From contig NZ_QAOV01000003.1 of NCBI RefSeq assembly GCF_003050925.1, positions 372,001 through 436,000 of the forward strand: a stretch of 64,000 bases of DNA. The letters are read 5' to 3'. Positions within the stretch are counted from its first letter, which is position 1. Each line of letters starts with the position of its first letter. The translations under genes were made by a program, and so were the position numbers. A model generated the notes under the pieces. That model had not been told where the DNA came from. It searched no databases and worked only from the letters and a program-made list of their open reading frames with translations. Positions 8,200-16,139 of this stretch are shown here, in pieces. Source of the stretch: Pseudomonas sp. GV085. GTDB taxonomy: Bacteria > Pseudomonadota > Gammaproteobacteria > Pseudomonadales > Pseudomonadaceae.

Positions 8200-8877
8200 A
8201 TGACAATGACCTCAGAACTCCCCGCAGCCTCCGTAGAACCGGGTGCAGAGCCGCGCAAGAGTCGCAAGAACAATCCGGAAAAGACCCGCGAAAACATCCT
8301 GCAGGAGGCGATTGTCGAATTCGTCCAGCAGGGGCTTTCCGGTGCTCGCGTCGATGCCATCGCCGAGCGCATCCACACCTCCAAGCGCATGATCTATTAC
8401 TACTTCGGCAGTAAGGAACAGCTCTACGTCGAAGTGCTGGAGAAGCTTTACGGCGATATCCGCAACACCGAAAGCCGCCTGCACCTGACCGAACTGCCTC
8501 CGGTGGAAGCCATTCGGCGGATGGTTGAATTCACCTTCGACCACCATGATCGCAACGTTGATTTCGTGCGCATCGTCAGTATCGAGAACATTCACAACGC
8601 CGAGTACGTGAAGCGTTCCGAGGCGATCAGGGCGATGAACAACACTGTTCTCGATTCCCTTGATGTGATTCTGCGTCGTGGCGTTGAAGAGGGTGTCTTC
8701 CGCACCGGCTTGGTGCCGCTGGATGTGCATCTGCTGATCAGTTCGTTCTGCTTCTATCGCGTTTCGAACCGCCATACCGTGGGTGAGATTTTCCAGATCG
8801 ACTTGCCGGACGAACGCATCAAGCTGCGTCATCGGGAGATGATTTGCGAGTCGGTCCTGCGTTATTTACAGGCTTGA
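8200..8877 (+). CDS. TetR-family regulator of the quinate/shikimate cluster
   Basis: 225 residues. The N-terminal helix-turn-helix (about 25-75) shows the TetR pattern KTRENILQEAIVEFVQQG then ...TSKRMIYYYFGSKEQLYVEVLEKLYG. The C-terminal ligand domain is of the TetR_C type with the HDRNVDFVRIVSIEN segment common in regulators of aromatic catabolism. It follows quiC in the same direction and faces the catabolic aroE gene. The shared 18-bp motif at 5959 and 10333 is a candidate operator. The ligand is not known; dehydroshikimate, quinate or protocatechuate would fit. Confidence 0.85.
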   Translation: MTMTSELPAASVEPGAEPRKSRKNNPEKTRENILQEAIVEFVQQGLSGARVDAIAERIHTSKRMIYYYFGSKEQLYVEVLEKLYGDIRNTESRLHLTELPPVEAIRRMVEFTFDHHDRNVDFVRIVSIENIHNAEYVKRSEAIRAMNNTVLDSLDVILRRGVEEGVFRTGLVPLDVHLLISSFCFYRVSNRHTVGEIFQIDLPDERIKLRHREMICESVLRYLQA

Positions 8878-8968
8878 AAAGATCGCAGCCTTCGGCAGCT
8901 CCTACGTCAATCGCATTGATCTGCAGGAGCTGCCGAAGGCTCGGTCCGCGCTCGGGCAATCTTTTGAT
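8878..8968. repeat. REP doublet, GGAGCTGCCG type
   Basis: Inverted arms (8878-8905 and 8923-8968) directly after the TetR stop and ending three bases before the stop codon of the convergent aroE gene. The right arm carries the same extension (GGCTCGGTCCGCGCTCGGGC) as the doublet before quiC, inverted. Confidence 0.8.
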
Positions 8969-8970
8969 TT

Positions 8971-9825
8971 TCAGTCATTCATGCTCTGGAAATGCTCAAG
9001 CATCCGCTGGGCATCGGGCATCACGCCGCTGAACAGTTCGAACGCCTTCACCGCCTGAAACACCGCCATGTTGCCGCCGTCCAGCGTTCGGCAACCGAGG
9101 GCGCGGGCGTGGTGTAGCAGTTCGGTTTCCAACGGGAAGTAAACGATCTCCGCCACCCACAATTCGGCCCGCAGCAACGCGACCGGCACCGGCATGCCCG
9201 GCAGTTTTTTCATGCCCATCGGCGTGGTGTTCACCAGGCCGTCAGCCCGGGCCATGGCGCTCGACAGGTCATACCCGGCCACCGCCCGACCGACGCCGAA
9301 ATGCTGATTGAGGTTGTCTGCCAGATCCTGGGCGCGGCGGATGTCCACGTCAAAAATGCTCAGCTGTTGTACGCCTTCATTCAATAACGCGTGGGCCACC
9401 GCCGCACCTGCGCCGCCAGCGCCCATTTGTACGACACGTTCAACGGCAACGCCCTTCAAGCCCCGGCGAAAACCCTCGGCAAAGCCCAGGCAGTCAGTAT
9501 TGTGGCCGATGCGTTTGCCGTCCTTGAGCACCACGGTGTTGACCGCGCCTATACCGCGGGCTTCCGGCGAGAGTTCGTCGAGCAGCGGGATGATCGCCTG
9601 CTTGCATGGGAAGGTGATGTTCAGCCCGGTGAAATTCATGCGCTCGGCAGCCATCAACAGGTCGGGCAGGGCGTTACTGTCGAGCTTCAACTGATCAAGA
9701 TCAATCAGGCGATACAGGTAGCGCAGCCCCTGGGCATCGCCTTCATGCTCGTGCATGGCCGGTGTGCGGGAAGCCTGGATGCCGGCACCAATCAGCCCGG
9801 CCAGTATCACGTGGTTCTGAGTCAC
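8971..9825 (-). CDS. Shikimate/quinate 5-dehydrogenase, catabolic AroE paralogue
   Basis: 284 residues from a GTG start (TQNHVILAGLIGAGIQASRTP), with AAGGGG upstream inside the end of aroQ. The substrate-binding S-R-T segment, the catalytic lysine in NITFPCK and the aspartate in GHNTDCLGF are present, as is the NADP/NAD-binding loop GAGGAGAAVAHALL. These enzymes oxidise shikimate or quinate to the 3-dehydro compounds. The pairing with a second dehydroquinase and QuiC argues for a degradative role rather than the biosynthetic AroE. It lies five bases downstream of aroQ in one transcription unit. Confidence 0.85.
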   Translation of the reverse strand: MTQNHVILAGLIGAGIQASRTPAMHEHEGDAQGLRYLYRLIDLDQLKLDSNALPDLLMAAERMNFTGLNITFPCKQAIIPLLDELSPEARGIGAVNTVVLKDGKRIGHNTDCLGFAEGFRRGLKGVAVERVVQMGAGGAGAAVAHALLNEGVQQLSIFDVDIRRAQDLADNLNQHFGVGRAVAGYDLSSAMARADGLVNTTPMGMKKLPGMPVPVALLRAELWVAEIVYFPLETELLHHARALGCRTLDGGNMAVFQAVKAFELFSGVMPDAQRMLEHFQSMND

Positions 9826-9830
9826 GGCGA

Positions 9831-10271
9831 TCACCCCTTCAAACGATGGCTGAAGTGTTCCAGGGCCAGGCGATAGCCATGACTGCCAAAACCGGCCATT
9901 ACCGCCGTTGCAATGGCGGATACGAACGAGTGATGGCGAAAGGGCTCGCGTGCATGCACGTTGGACAGGTGGACTTCGATCACCGGCAGTTCGCTGGCAA
10001 CCAGGGCGTCGCGAATGGCGACCGAGGTGTGGGTCCACGCGGCAGGATTGATGACGATCCCGGCGCAGCGGCCACGGGCGGCGTGAATCCAGTCGAGCAA
10101 TTCGCCTTCATGGTTGGTCTGGCGAAACTCCACCGCCAGGCCGAACTCTTCGGCGGCGCGTGCGCACAGGGTCGAGATGTCTGCCAGGGTTTCGTGGCCG
10201 TAAGTCGCCGGTTCACGGGTGCCGAGCAGGTTCAGGTTCGGGCCGTTGAGCACCAGAACGATAGGGGACAT
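9831..10271 (-). CDS. aroQ: Type II 3-dehydroquinate dehydratase
   Basis: 146 residues, the usual length of the dodecameric type II enzyme. It interconverts 3-dehydroquinate and 3-dehydroshikimate. The N-terminal [18 protein letters not shown] holds the asparagine and the catalytic tyrosine (Y24 loop), and the [15 protein letters not shown] and [14 protein letters not shown] segments carry the substrate-binding residues and the second histidine. It is first in the aroQ-aroE unit, reading away from the LysR gene. Beside quiC it is probably the catabolic copy; a biosynthetic aroQ normally sits next to accB in Pseudomonas. Confidence 0.92.
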   Translation of the reverse strand: MSPIVLVLNGPNLNLLGTREPATYGHETLADISTLCARAAEEFGLAVEFRQTNHEGELLDWIHAARGRCAGIVINPAAWTHTSVAIRDALVASELPVIEVHLSNVHAREPFRHHSFVSAIATAVMAGFGSHGYRLALEHFSHRLKG

Positions 10272-10332
10272 CGGAATCTCTCCACTTATTATTTTTGGAA
10301 TCGGCCGAGGTTTTCGACCTGTGGGGATAAAT

Positions 10333-10350
10333 TGTACTAACTAGTTAATT
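10333..10350 (+). promoter_or_regulatory. Candidate shared operator, copy 2
   Basis: TGTACTAACTAGTTAATT, centred on the perfect palindrome TAACTAGTTA, 62 bp upstream of the aroQ start. It matches 15 of 18 positions with the site beside the PcaR-box match at 5959-5976. Confidence 0.45.
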
Positions 10351-10411
10351 CGGTCAATTGAAGAGAAGGCACGCTGACGGTTTGTGGGCGATGATCGGAC
10401 ACTTTCGGTGT

Positions 10412-11323
10412 TCAGCGCGGCAAGTGCTCCACCAGAAAATCGATAAACGCCCTCAAGCGCAGCGGTACATGCCGACTTTGCGGGTAAAGCAACGTGAATG
10501 GCCGCGAGCGCCCGCCATAGGGCTTGAGTACTTCCACCAGCGAGCCGTCGGCCAGTTCCTTTTCCACGATAAAACGATAGGTCTGAAACAACCCCGCTCC
10601 GTGTTTGGCCAAGGTGACACCGCCCAGCACATCGTCGGAACAGCTGAGGCTGCCCTCGGCCAGAATCTCCCGGGGCACGCCTTCATCGTTGAACAACCAG
10701 GCAATGCGCCGGCCACTGCTGGGCAATTCGTACTGAATGCATTCGTGGTTTTCGAGGTCGTCGAGGGTTTGTGGAATGCCGGCCCGTTTCAGGTAATCAG
10801 GGCTGGCGATCATCACCAGGGCGGCATCTTCCAGCTGCCGGGCGATCAGGCCGGAATCCGGGATGGCTCGTACACGAATCGCCATGTCGTAGCCTTCGCC
10901 GACGAAATCGATGTTGCGATTGCTGATGTGCGACTCGACCTTCACCGCCGGATAGCGCGCCCGAAATTCGGGCAACAGCGGCAGGATTCGATGATGCGCG
11001 TAGGTGGTCGGGATACTGATGCGCAAAGTACCGGACGGCACTTGCTGTTGGCCCATGACCTCACGCTGGGCCTCGACCAGTTGCGCCAGGGCCTGGCGGC
11101 ATTCCTCGTAATAGCGGCGACCGCTGTCGGTCAGCTTCACGCTGCGGGTGGTGCGCGCAAACAGGCGCACACCCAGGCGCTCTTCCATGCGCGACACCGA
11201 ACGGCTCACGGCAGCGGGCGTGACACCTGCCACCAGCGCCGCGGCAGTAAAACTGCCGGCCTCGGCGGCCAGGCAAAACAGCTCGATGCTGCCTAACTGA
11301 AGATCGTCGAATTGTCGCTGCAT
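10412..11323 (-). CDS. LysR-family transcriptional regulator
   Basis: 303 residues. The winged helix-turn-helix covers about 10-70 (FCLAAEAGSFTAAALVAGVTPAAVSRSVSRMEERLGVRLFAR) and the periplasmic-binding-like effector domain about 95-295 (SGTLRISIPTTYAHHRILPLLPEFRARYP). The sequence is of the CrgA/AaeR-like branch, whose members often control exporters or oxidoreductases. It lies upstream of and in the same direction as aroQ-aroE, 140 bp away, but its own target is not evident; the region on its 5' side carries the unrelated DUF pair. Confidence 0.85.
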   Translation of the reverse strand: MQRQFDDLQLGSIELFCLAAEAGSFTAAALVAGVTPAAVSRSVSRMEERLGVRLFARTTRSVKLTDSGRRYYEECRQALAQLVEAQREVMGQQQVPSGTLRISIPTTYAHHRILPLLPEFRARYPAVKVESHISNRNIDFVGEGYDMAIRVRAIPDSGLIARQLEDAALVMIASPDYLKRAGIPQTLDDLENHECIQYELPSSGRRIAWLFNDEGVPREILAEGSLSCSDDVLGGVTLAKHGAGLFQTYRFIVEKELADGSLVEVLKPYGGRSRPFTLLYPQSRHVPLRLRAFIDFLVEHLPR

Positions 11324-11529
11324 GATTGATTACACCGGGGATCAAATGAAGAGGCTGGACCAGTATTTATCAGGTGCCAGTGCCTTAAAGAAAGGATTTC
11401 TTACCAATTCGCGTGGTGTTGTGCAGGTTCGGGAATCGCCAGGACGCTAGCCTGAGGGCGGAAGAAATGATTTCACCGGTCATTACCGATGGTCAGAATT
11501 TTCCAGGGAATGTCGGATTCTCGGATTCA

Positions 11530-11550
11530 TTAACCTAACGGATGGGTTAA
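11530..11550. promoter_or_regulatory. Inverted repeat abutting the start of the DUF4160-like gene
   Basis: TTAACC-N9-GGTTAA ends one base before the ATG at 11552; its spacer holds the only Shine-Dalgarno-like bases (GGATGG). A direct repeat of CGGATTC lies just upstream (11514-11527). Inference: an autoregulatory operator that would block both transcription and translation start. Confidence 0.45.
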
Positions 11551-11551
11551 C

Positions 11552-11980
11552 ATGAAGGTATGCAATTACAAAGGACTGTCGGTAGTGATCATGTTGCGAG
11601 ACGAGCATTGTCCGCCTCATGCGCATGTGGAGGCGGGTACGTGGAGTGCAAGATTCAGGTTCAGTTTTTGGCACAACGGTGTCGAGCTTTGGGATGTCGT
11701 TCCGCTTTCGCGTCGGCCACCGTTGGCGGTGCTTGAGGGATTGCGCCAATCGCTCCAGCAACCTGCCCATTTGCGGCGCGCCCGGGGCATCTGGTGGCGA
11801 AAATTGCAAACGGCCTGTCTTGATAATCAATTGTGGGACTGGCAAAGCAACGAAGTCGTTATGGTGAAAAGGGTTGTCAGTACCACCAATATGATTGGAT
11901 CGGCTTGCTACGAACCTGAATCGAACAGGACGTTGCTATCCCTGATAGGCGCACAGGAAAGTGTGGAGATCGAGTTATGA
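11552..11980 (+). CDS. DUF4160-like protein, first gene of a possible toxin-antitoxin-type pair
   Basis: 142 residues. The N-terminal half (VVIMLRDEHCPPHAHVEAGTW) resembles DUF4160, with the conserved acidic residue followed by PPHxH. The middle is rich in tryptophan (FSFWHNGVELWDV, RGIWWRKL, NQLWDW). No enzymatic motif is recognised. The stop overlaps the start of the next gene by ATGA, so the two are translationally coupled. Base composition is lower in GC than in the neighbours, which suggests acquisition. DUF4160 and DUF2442 proteins are often adjacent and have been proposed as a toxin-antitoxin pair, but activity is unproven. Confidence 0.6.
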   Translation: MKVCNYKGLSVVIMLRDEHCPPHAHVEAGTWSARFRFSFWHNGVELWDVVPLSRRPPLAVLEGLRQSLQQPAHLRRARGIWWRKLQTACLDNQLWDWQSNEVVMVKRVVSTTNMIGSACYEPESNRTLLSLIGAQESVEIEL

Positions 11981-12423
11981 AAACGATAAAAGCCAAGGTT
12001 CAGGCCGATAGTCCCGTAACGGAAAGTAGCCTGGACAAAGCCATCGAACGTGGCGAGTTACGTAGAAAAAATAGCCTGCAAGCGACAGCGGTTACCTACC
12101 TGGCCCCCTGTCTGGCCGTCAGCTTCGAAGACGGCAGCGGTGTATTGCTGCCCGTGGCCAACTATCCGGAGTTCGATGATCTTGAGGTCGAGGACTACGC
12201 CAGTCTGACTGTCGGCTACGCGGGTACTGCCCTGTGTCATGAAGGCAAGGACCTGCATGTATCTATCGCCGGGATGATTTCTGCCAGCAAGCCGCTGATG
12301 GCCATGGCGGCCTCGGTCGTCGCTTCGCGCAATGGTCGCCAGAGCAGCGCCGCAAAGTCTGAAGCCGCGCGGGCCAACGGCAGGAAAGGCGGGCGCCCGC
12401 GCAAGGTCGATGTTGTCGTGTAA
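11977..12423 (+). CDS. DUF2442-like protein with basic GRPRK tail
   Basis: 148 residues. Residues about 45-100 (ATAVTYLAPCLAVSFEDGSGVLLPVANYPEFDDLE) look like the DUF2442 domain. The C-terminus has a small-residue linker and ends NGRKGGRPRKVDVVV, an AT-hook-like basic tail that could contact DNA, as an antitoxin or autorepressor would. It overlaps the preceding gene by four bases and is followed by a strong terminator shared with trmA. Assignment rests on pattern recognition only. Confidence 0.6.
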   Translation: MKTIKAKVQADSPVTESSLDKAIERGELRRKNSLQATAVTYLAPCLAVSFEDGSGVLLPVANYPEFDDLEVEDYASLTVGYAGTALCHEGKDLHVSIAGMISASKPLMAMAASVVASRNGRQSSAAKSEAARANGRKGGRPRKVDVVV

Positions 12424-12431
12424 GTGCCCAC

Positions 12432-12459
12432 AAAAAAGCCGTCGTGAAGACGGCTTTTT
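12432..12459. terminator. Bidirectional intrinsic terminator
   Basis: Stem AAAAAGCCGTC/GACGGCTTTTT with a 5-nt loop, placed between the convergent DUF2442-like gene and trmA, with T-tracts on both strands. Confidence 0.85.
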
Positions 12460-12476
12460 GTGTCAGGCAGGAGCCA

Positions 12477-13556
12477 TCAACGCCGGGTCAGCATCACCCC
12501 GGATTCCATGTGATGGGTCCACGGGAACTGGTCGAACATCGCGCACCGGGTGACGCGGTGGGTGTCGTGCAGTTGGGCGATGTTGGCCGCCAGGGTCTCC
12601 GGGTTGCAGGAGATGTACAGGATGTTGTCGAAGCGCCGGGTCAGTTCGCAGGTGTCCGGGTCCATGCCGGCACGGGGCGGGTCGACGAACACGCTGCCGA
12701 ACTCGTAGCTCTTGAGGTCGATGCCGTGCAGGCGGCGGAACGGACGCACTTCGTTCAAGGCTTCGGTCAGCTCTTCGGCGGACAAGCGCACCAGGGTGAC
12801 GTTATCCACAGCGTTTTCGCTGAGGTTGCTCAGCGCCGCGTTGACCGAAGTCTTGCTGATTTCGGTGGCCAGCACTTTGCGCACGCGGGTGGCGAGCGGC
12901 AGGGTGAAGTTGCCGTTGCCGCAATACAGCTCCAGCAAATCATCGGAGCGATCGCCAAGCGCATCGTATGCCCAGTTGAGCATCTTCTGGTTCACCGTGC
13001 CGTTGGGCTGGGTGAACGCGCCTTCCGGCTGGCGGTAGCTGAAGGTGCGGCCGCCGACTTCCAGCTTCTCGAGCACGTAATCGTGGCCAATGACTTCGCG
13101 CTTGCCCTTGGAGCGGCCGATGATGCTGACGTTCAGGTCCGCCGCCAGTTTTGACGCCGCCGCATGCCAGTGCTCGTCCAGCGGGCGGTGATAGCACAGG
13201 GTGATCATTGCGTCGCCGGCCAGGGTGGTCAGGAACTCCACCTGGAACAGCTTGTGGCTCAGGGGCGCACTCGCTTGCCACGCAGCCTTGAGCTGCGGCA
13301 TCAACTGGTTGATGCGCAGGCTGGCAATCGGGAACTCTTCGATCAGGATTGGCGTGCGTTTGTCTTCCTGGGAAAACATCGCGTAATGACGCTCGCCGGC
13401 CTCGCGCCACAGGCGGAACTCGGCGCGCAGGCGGAAGTTTTGCAGCGGCGAATCGAAAACGGCTGGCTCGGGTGCATCGAACGGGGCCAGCAGGTCACGC
13501 AAACGCGTGACTTTTTCTTCGAGCTGAACGGCATAGGCCTGAGAATCAAAAGTCAT
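12477..13556 (-). CDS. trmA: tRNA (uracil-54-C5)-methyltransferase
   Basis: 359 residues from [16 protein letters not shown]; this ATG overlaps the TGA of the upstream permease gene (ATGA). The enzyme makes the ribothymidine of the T-loop in tRNA using S-adenosylmethionine. Motifs seen are the SAM-binding [14 protein letters not shown], the [12 protein letters not shown] loop and the nucleophile cysteine in [12 protein letters not shown]. Length and motifs match the TrmA family. Confidence 0.95.
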   Translation of the reverse strand: MTFDSQAYAVQLEEKVTRLRDLLAPFDAPEPAVFDSPLQNFRLRAEFRLWREAGERHYAMFSQEDKRTPILIEEFPIASLRINQLMPQLKAAWQASAPLSHKLFQVEFLTTLAGDAMITLCYHRPLDEHWHAAASKLAADLNVSIIGRSKGKREVIGHDYVLEKLEVGGRTFSYRQPEGAFTQPNGTVNQKMLNWAYDALGDRSDDLLELYCGNGNFTLPLATRVRKVLATEISKTSVNAALSNLSENAVDNVTLVRLSAEELTEALNEVRPFRRLHGIDLKSYEFGSVFVDPPRAGMDPDTCELTRRFDNILYISCNPETLAANIAQLHDTHRVTRCAMFDQFPWTHHMESGVMLTRR

Positions 13557-14848
13557 GCGTTGAACCAACCCAGCTTGATCACGAATAGAATCGACAGGAT
13601 CACCAGCGCCGGGTTCAGCTCACGGCCACGACCGGACATCAGCTTGATGGCAGTCCAGGAAATGAAACCGAAAGCGATGCCATTGGCGATGGAATAAGTG
13701 AACGGCATCGCCAGCGCAGTGATCACCACCGGCGCGGCGACGGTAATGTCGTCCCAGTCTATTTCGGCCAGGCCGGATGTCATCAGCACGGCGACGAACA
13801 GCAGGGCTGGTGCGGTGGCGAAGGCCGGAACGCTGGCGGCCAGTGGCGAGAAGAACAGCGCCAGCAGGAACAGGATCGCCACCACGATGGCGGTCAGGCC
13901 GGTGCGGCCACCGGCACTCACGCCGGCAGCGGATTCGATGTAGCTGGTGGTGGTCGAGGTGCCCAGCAGGGAACCGGCCATGGCTGCAGTGCTGTCGGCG
14001 ATCAGCGCGCGACCCATTTTCGGCATGTGACCGTCTTTGCGCATCAGACCGGCGCGCTTGGCGACGCCGATCAGAGTGCCGGAGTTATCGAACAGGTCAA
14101 CGAACAGGAAGGCGAAGATCACGCTGACCAGACCGATGTCCAGTGCGCCCTTGATGTCCAGTTGCAAGAAGGTCGGGGCCAGGGACGGCGGCATCGACAT
14201 CACACCGCCGAACGGGGTGAAGCCCATCACGATCGAAACGATGGTCACCACCAGAATGCCGATCAGCACCGCACCGCGCACGGCAAGGGCTTCGAGGGCG
14301 ACGATCAGGGCAAAACCGAGGGTAGCGAGGATCGGCGCGGGTTGTTTCAGGTCACCGAGGCCGACCATGGTCGCCGGGTTACTGACCACGATACCGGCGT
14401 TGTGCAGGGCGATCAGTGCCAGGAACAGGCCGATACCGGCAGCAATCGCCGAGCGCAGCGGCAGCGGGATGCTGTTGATGATCCATTCACGGATGCGGAA
14501 GATCGACAGCAGGAAAAAGCACACCGCCGAGATGAACACCGCGCCCAGTGCCACTTGCCAGGTGTGGCCCATGTGCAGGACCACGGTGTAGGTGAAGAAG
14601 GCGTTCAGGCCCATGCCCGGTGCCAGGGCGATCGGGTAATTGGCGATCAGGCCCATGGTCGTCGAGCCGATGGCGGCTGCCAGACAGGTGGCGACAAACA
14701 CCGCGCCCTTGTCCATGCCGGTCTCGCCAAGAATGCTCGGATTGACGAACAGAATGTAGGCCATGGCCAAAAAGGTCGTGACGCCCGCCAGAATCTCGGT
14801 CCGCACGTTGGTGTTGTGTGCCTTGAGTTGAAACAGCCTTTCCAGCAT
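13553..14848 (-). CDS. NCS2 purine permease (adenine/guanine/hypoxanthine, AzgA-like)
   Basis: 431 residues with twelve to fourteen hydrophobic segments. The N-terminal [24 protein letters not shown] and the [19 protein letters not shown] segment are hallmarks of the AzgA-like branch that takes up adenine, guanine or hypoxanthine with protons. It precedes trmA with a 4-base overlap, an arrangement that may simply reflect a shared promoter. Which purine is preferred cannot be read from the sequence. Confidence 0.88.
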   Translation of the reverse strand: MLERLFQLKAHNTNVRTEILAGVTTFLAMAYILFVNPSILGETGMDKGAVFVATCLAAAIGSTTMGLIANYPIALAPGMGLNAFFTYTVVLHMGHTWQVALGAVFISAVCFFLLSIFRIREWIINSIPLPLRSAIAAGIGLFLALIALHNAGIVVSNPATMVGLGDLKQPAPILATLGFALIVALEALAVRGAVLIGILVVTIVSIVMGFTPFGGVMSMPPSLAPTFLQLDIKGALDIGLVSVIFAFLFVDLFDNSGTLIGVAKRAGLMRKDGHMPKMGRALIADSTAAMAGSLLGTSTTTSYIESAAGVSAGGRTGLTAIVVAILFLLALFFSPLAASVPAFATAPALLFVAVLMTSGLAEIDWDDITVAAPVVITALAMPFTYSIANGIAFGFISWTAIKLMSGRGRELNPALVILSILFVIKLGWFNA

Positions 14849-15072
14849 GTCTGCTCCCCGTGGCGCGCCGGGCGCCGTGAATGTATCGACCTCAACAGCA
14901 AAGCACAGGCAGCAGAACGCGCCTGGAAATTACTGTGGGCCGGAAAAAGCCGCGCATCATACCAGTAGCTTGGGGATATGGCTGCTTATGGCAGTGATCG
15001 TCGTCGATGTTTTGCGACAACACCAAGTGCGCCATACTGCGCGCTGGTTTTTTGGGGGTGGAAAGGTCCTGC

Positions 15073-15519
15073 ATGAAAAGGCGTCTGGTTAGCGTGTTCG
15101 GCGTATGGATGGCGTTGTTGCTCGGGGCTCAAACGGCCGTGGCGGCCTCGGCTGCGCCACTGACGCAATTGAAGGTGCTCAAAGTCGCGTCGCCGTCCTG
15201 TGGCGTTGAAAACATCGACGAAGGGCAAACCCGGACGCGCTGCGATCACAATGGCCCGAACATCACGGTGTACGTGCTGGAAGTGGGTTATGGACGCGAG
15301 GCCCATGTCGCCCTGGACGGTTTCGAAGTGAATGGCACCCGCACACCGGTCTGCGCGTTCAAGAACGGCAACCTGACCAGTTGCACCCCAGGCGAAAAAA
15401 CCGTCGGCTATTTGTATGCCCTCGATCTGGCGGGCAAGCAGGAAGGCACACTGACCTTTAGCAACACCTCGATCAACGCGCCCGGCAACACGATGTCGAC
15501 GCAGCTTTACATCAAGTAA
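15073..15519 (+). CDS. Secreted small protein, DUF4879/YolA-like
   Basis: 148 residues from MKRRLVSVFGVWMAL; signal peptide with a likely cut after AVAA. The mature part (PLTQLKVLKVASPSCGVENI ... ITVYVLEVGYGREAHVALDGFEVNG) has four cysteines that could form two disulfides and a beta-rich pattern. It resembles the secreted DUF4879 family found in Pseudomonas and as YolA in Bacillus, but I am not sure of that name. No function can be given. An ATG lies 22 codons upstream, but the signal peptide fixes the start used here. Confidence 0.6.
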   Translation: MKRRLVSVFGVWMALLLGAQTAVAASAAPLTQLKVLKVASPSCGVENIDEGQTRTRCDHNGPNITVYVLEVGYGREAHVALDGFEVNGTRTPVCAFKNGNLTSCTPGEKTVGYLYALDLAGKQEGTLTFSNTSINAPGNTMSTQLYIK

Positions 15520-15587
15520 CCACAGGTCCCGAACAAGGGTCAGGAAAGCTGACTACGCTTAAAAGATCATTCTGTGGACAATACCTG

Positions 15588-16139
15588 ATGACCATTAGAG
15601 CCTTGATTGCCCTCGCCGAGGGCACCGATGACCTGCAAACCGTCACCCTGATCGACGTACTGCGCCGAGCCAAAATAGAAGTGGTGGTGGCCAGTATCGA
15701 AGGGCGGCGCATGCTCACCTGCGCCCGCGGCACGCGCCTGACGTCCGATGCCATGCTGGTGGATTTGCTGGCGCAGCCCTTCGACCTGATCGCCTTGCCG
15801 GGTGGTGCGGTGGGTTCGCAGCACTTGGCAGCCCACCAACCCCTGCAACAATTGATCAAGGATCAGGCGGCAGCCGGTCGCCTGTTCGCCGGCATCGCCG
15901 AGGCGCCCGCCGTGGCGCTGCAGGCCTTTGGCGTATTGCGTCAACGGCGCATGACCTGCCTGCCCTCGGCCAGCCATCAATTGTTGGGCTGTAACTTCGT
16001 CGATCAACCGGTGGTGGTCGACGGCAATTGCATCACCGCCCAGGGCTCGGCTGGCGCCTTGGCGTTTGCCCTGGCGCTGGTGGAGCAACTCTGCGGTAAA
16101 GCCACACGTGCGGCGGTGGCAGGGGAGTTGTTGGTTTAG
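15588..16139 (+). CDS. DJ-1/PfpI family protein lacking the catalytic cysteine
   Basis: 183 residues, the length of DJ-1/YajL, and similar to them throughout (VTLIDVLRRAKIEVVVASIEG; DLIALPGGAVGSQHLA). The nucleophile elbow, AAIC(A/G)xP in active members, reads AGIAEAP here, so the cysteine is replaced by Ala104. The glutamate that tunes it (METV in DJ-1) is Gln17 (LQTV). Glyoxalase, deglycase or redox-sensing chemistry by that cysteine is therefore unlikely. The gene overlaps the convergent MFS gene by four bases. It may be a structural or ligand-binding derivative of YajL. Confidence 0.8.
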   Translation: MTIRALIALAEGTDDLQTVTLIDVLRRAKIEVVVASIEGRRMLTCARGTRLTSDAMLVDLLAQPFDLIALPGGAVGSQHLAAHQPLQQLIKDQAAAGRLFAGIAEAPAVALQAFGVLRQRRMTCLPSASHQLLGCNFVDQPVVVDGNCITAQGSAGALAFALALVEQLCGKATRAAVAGELLV

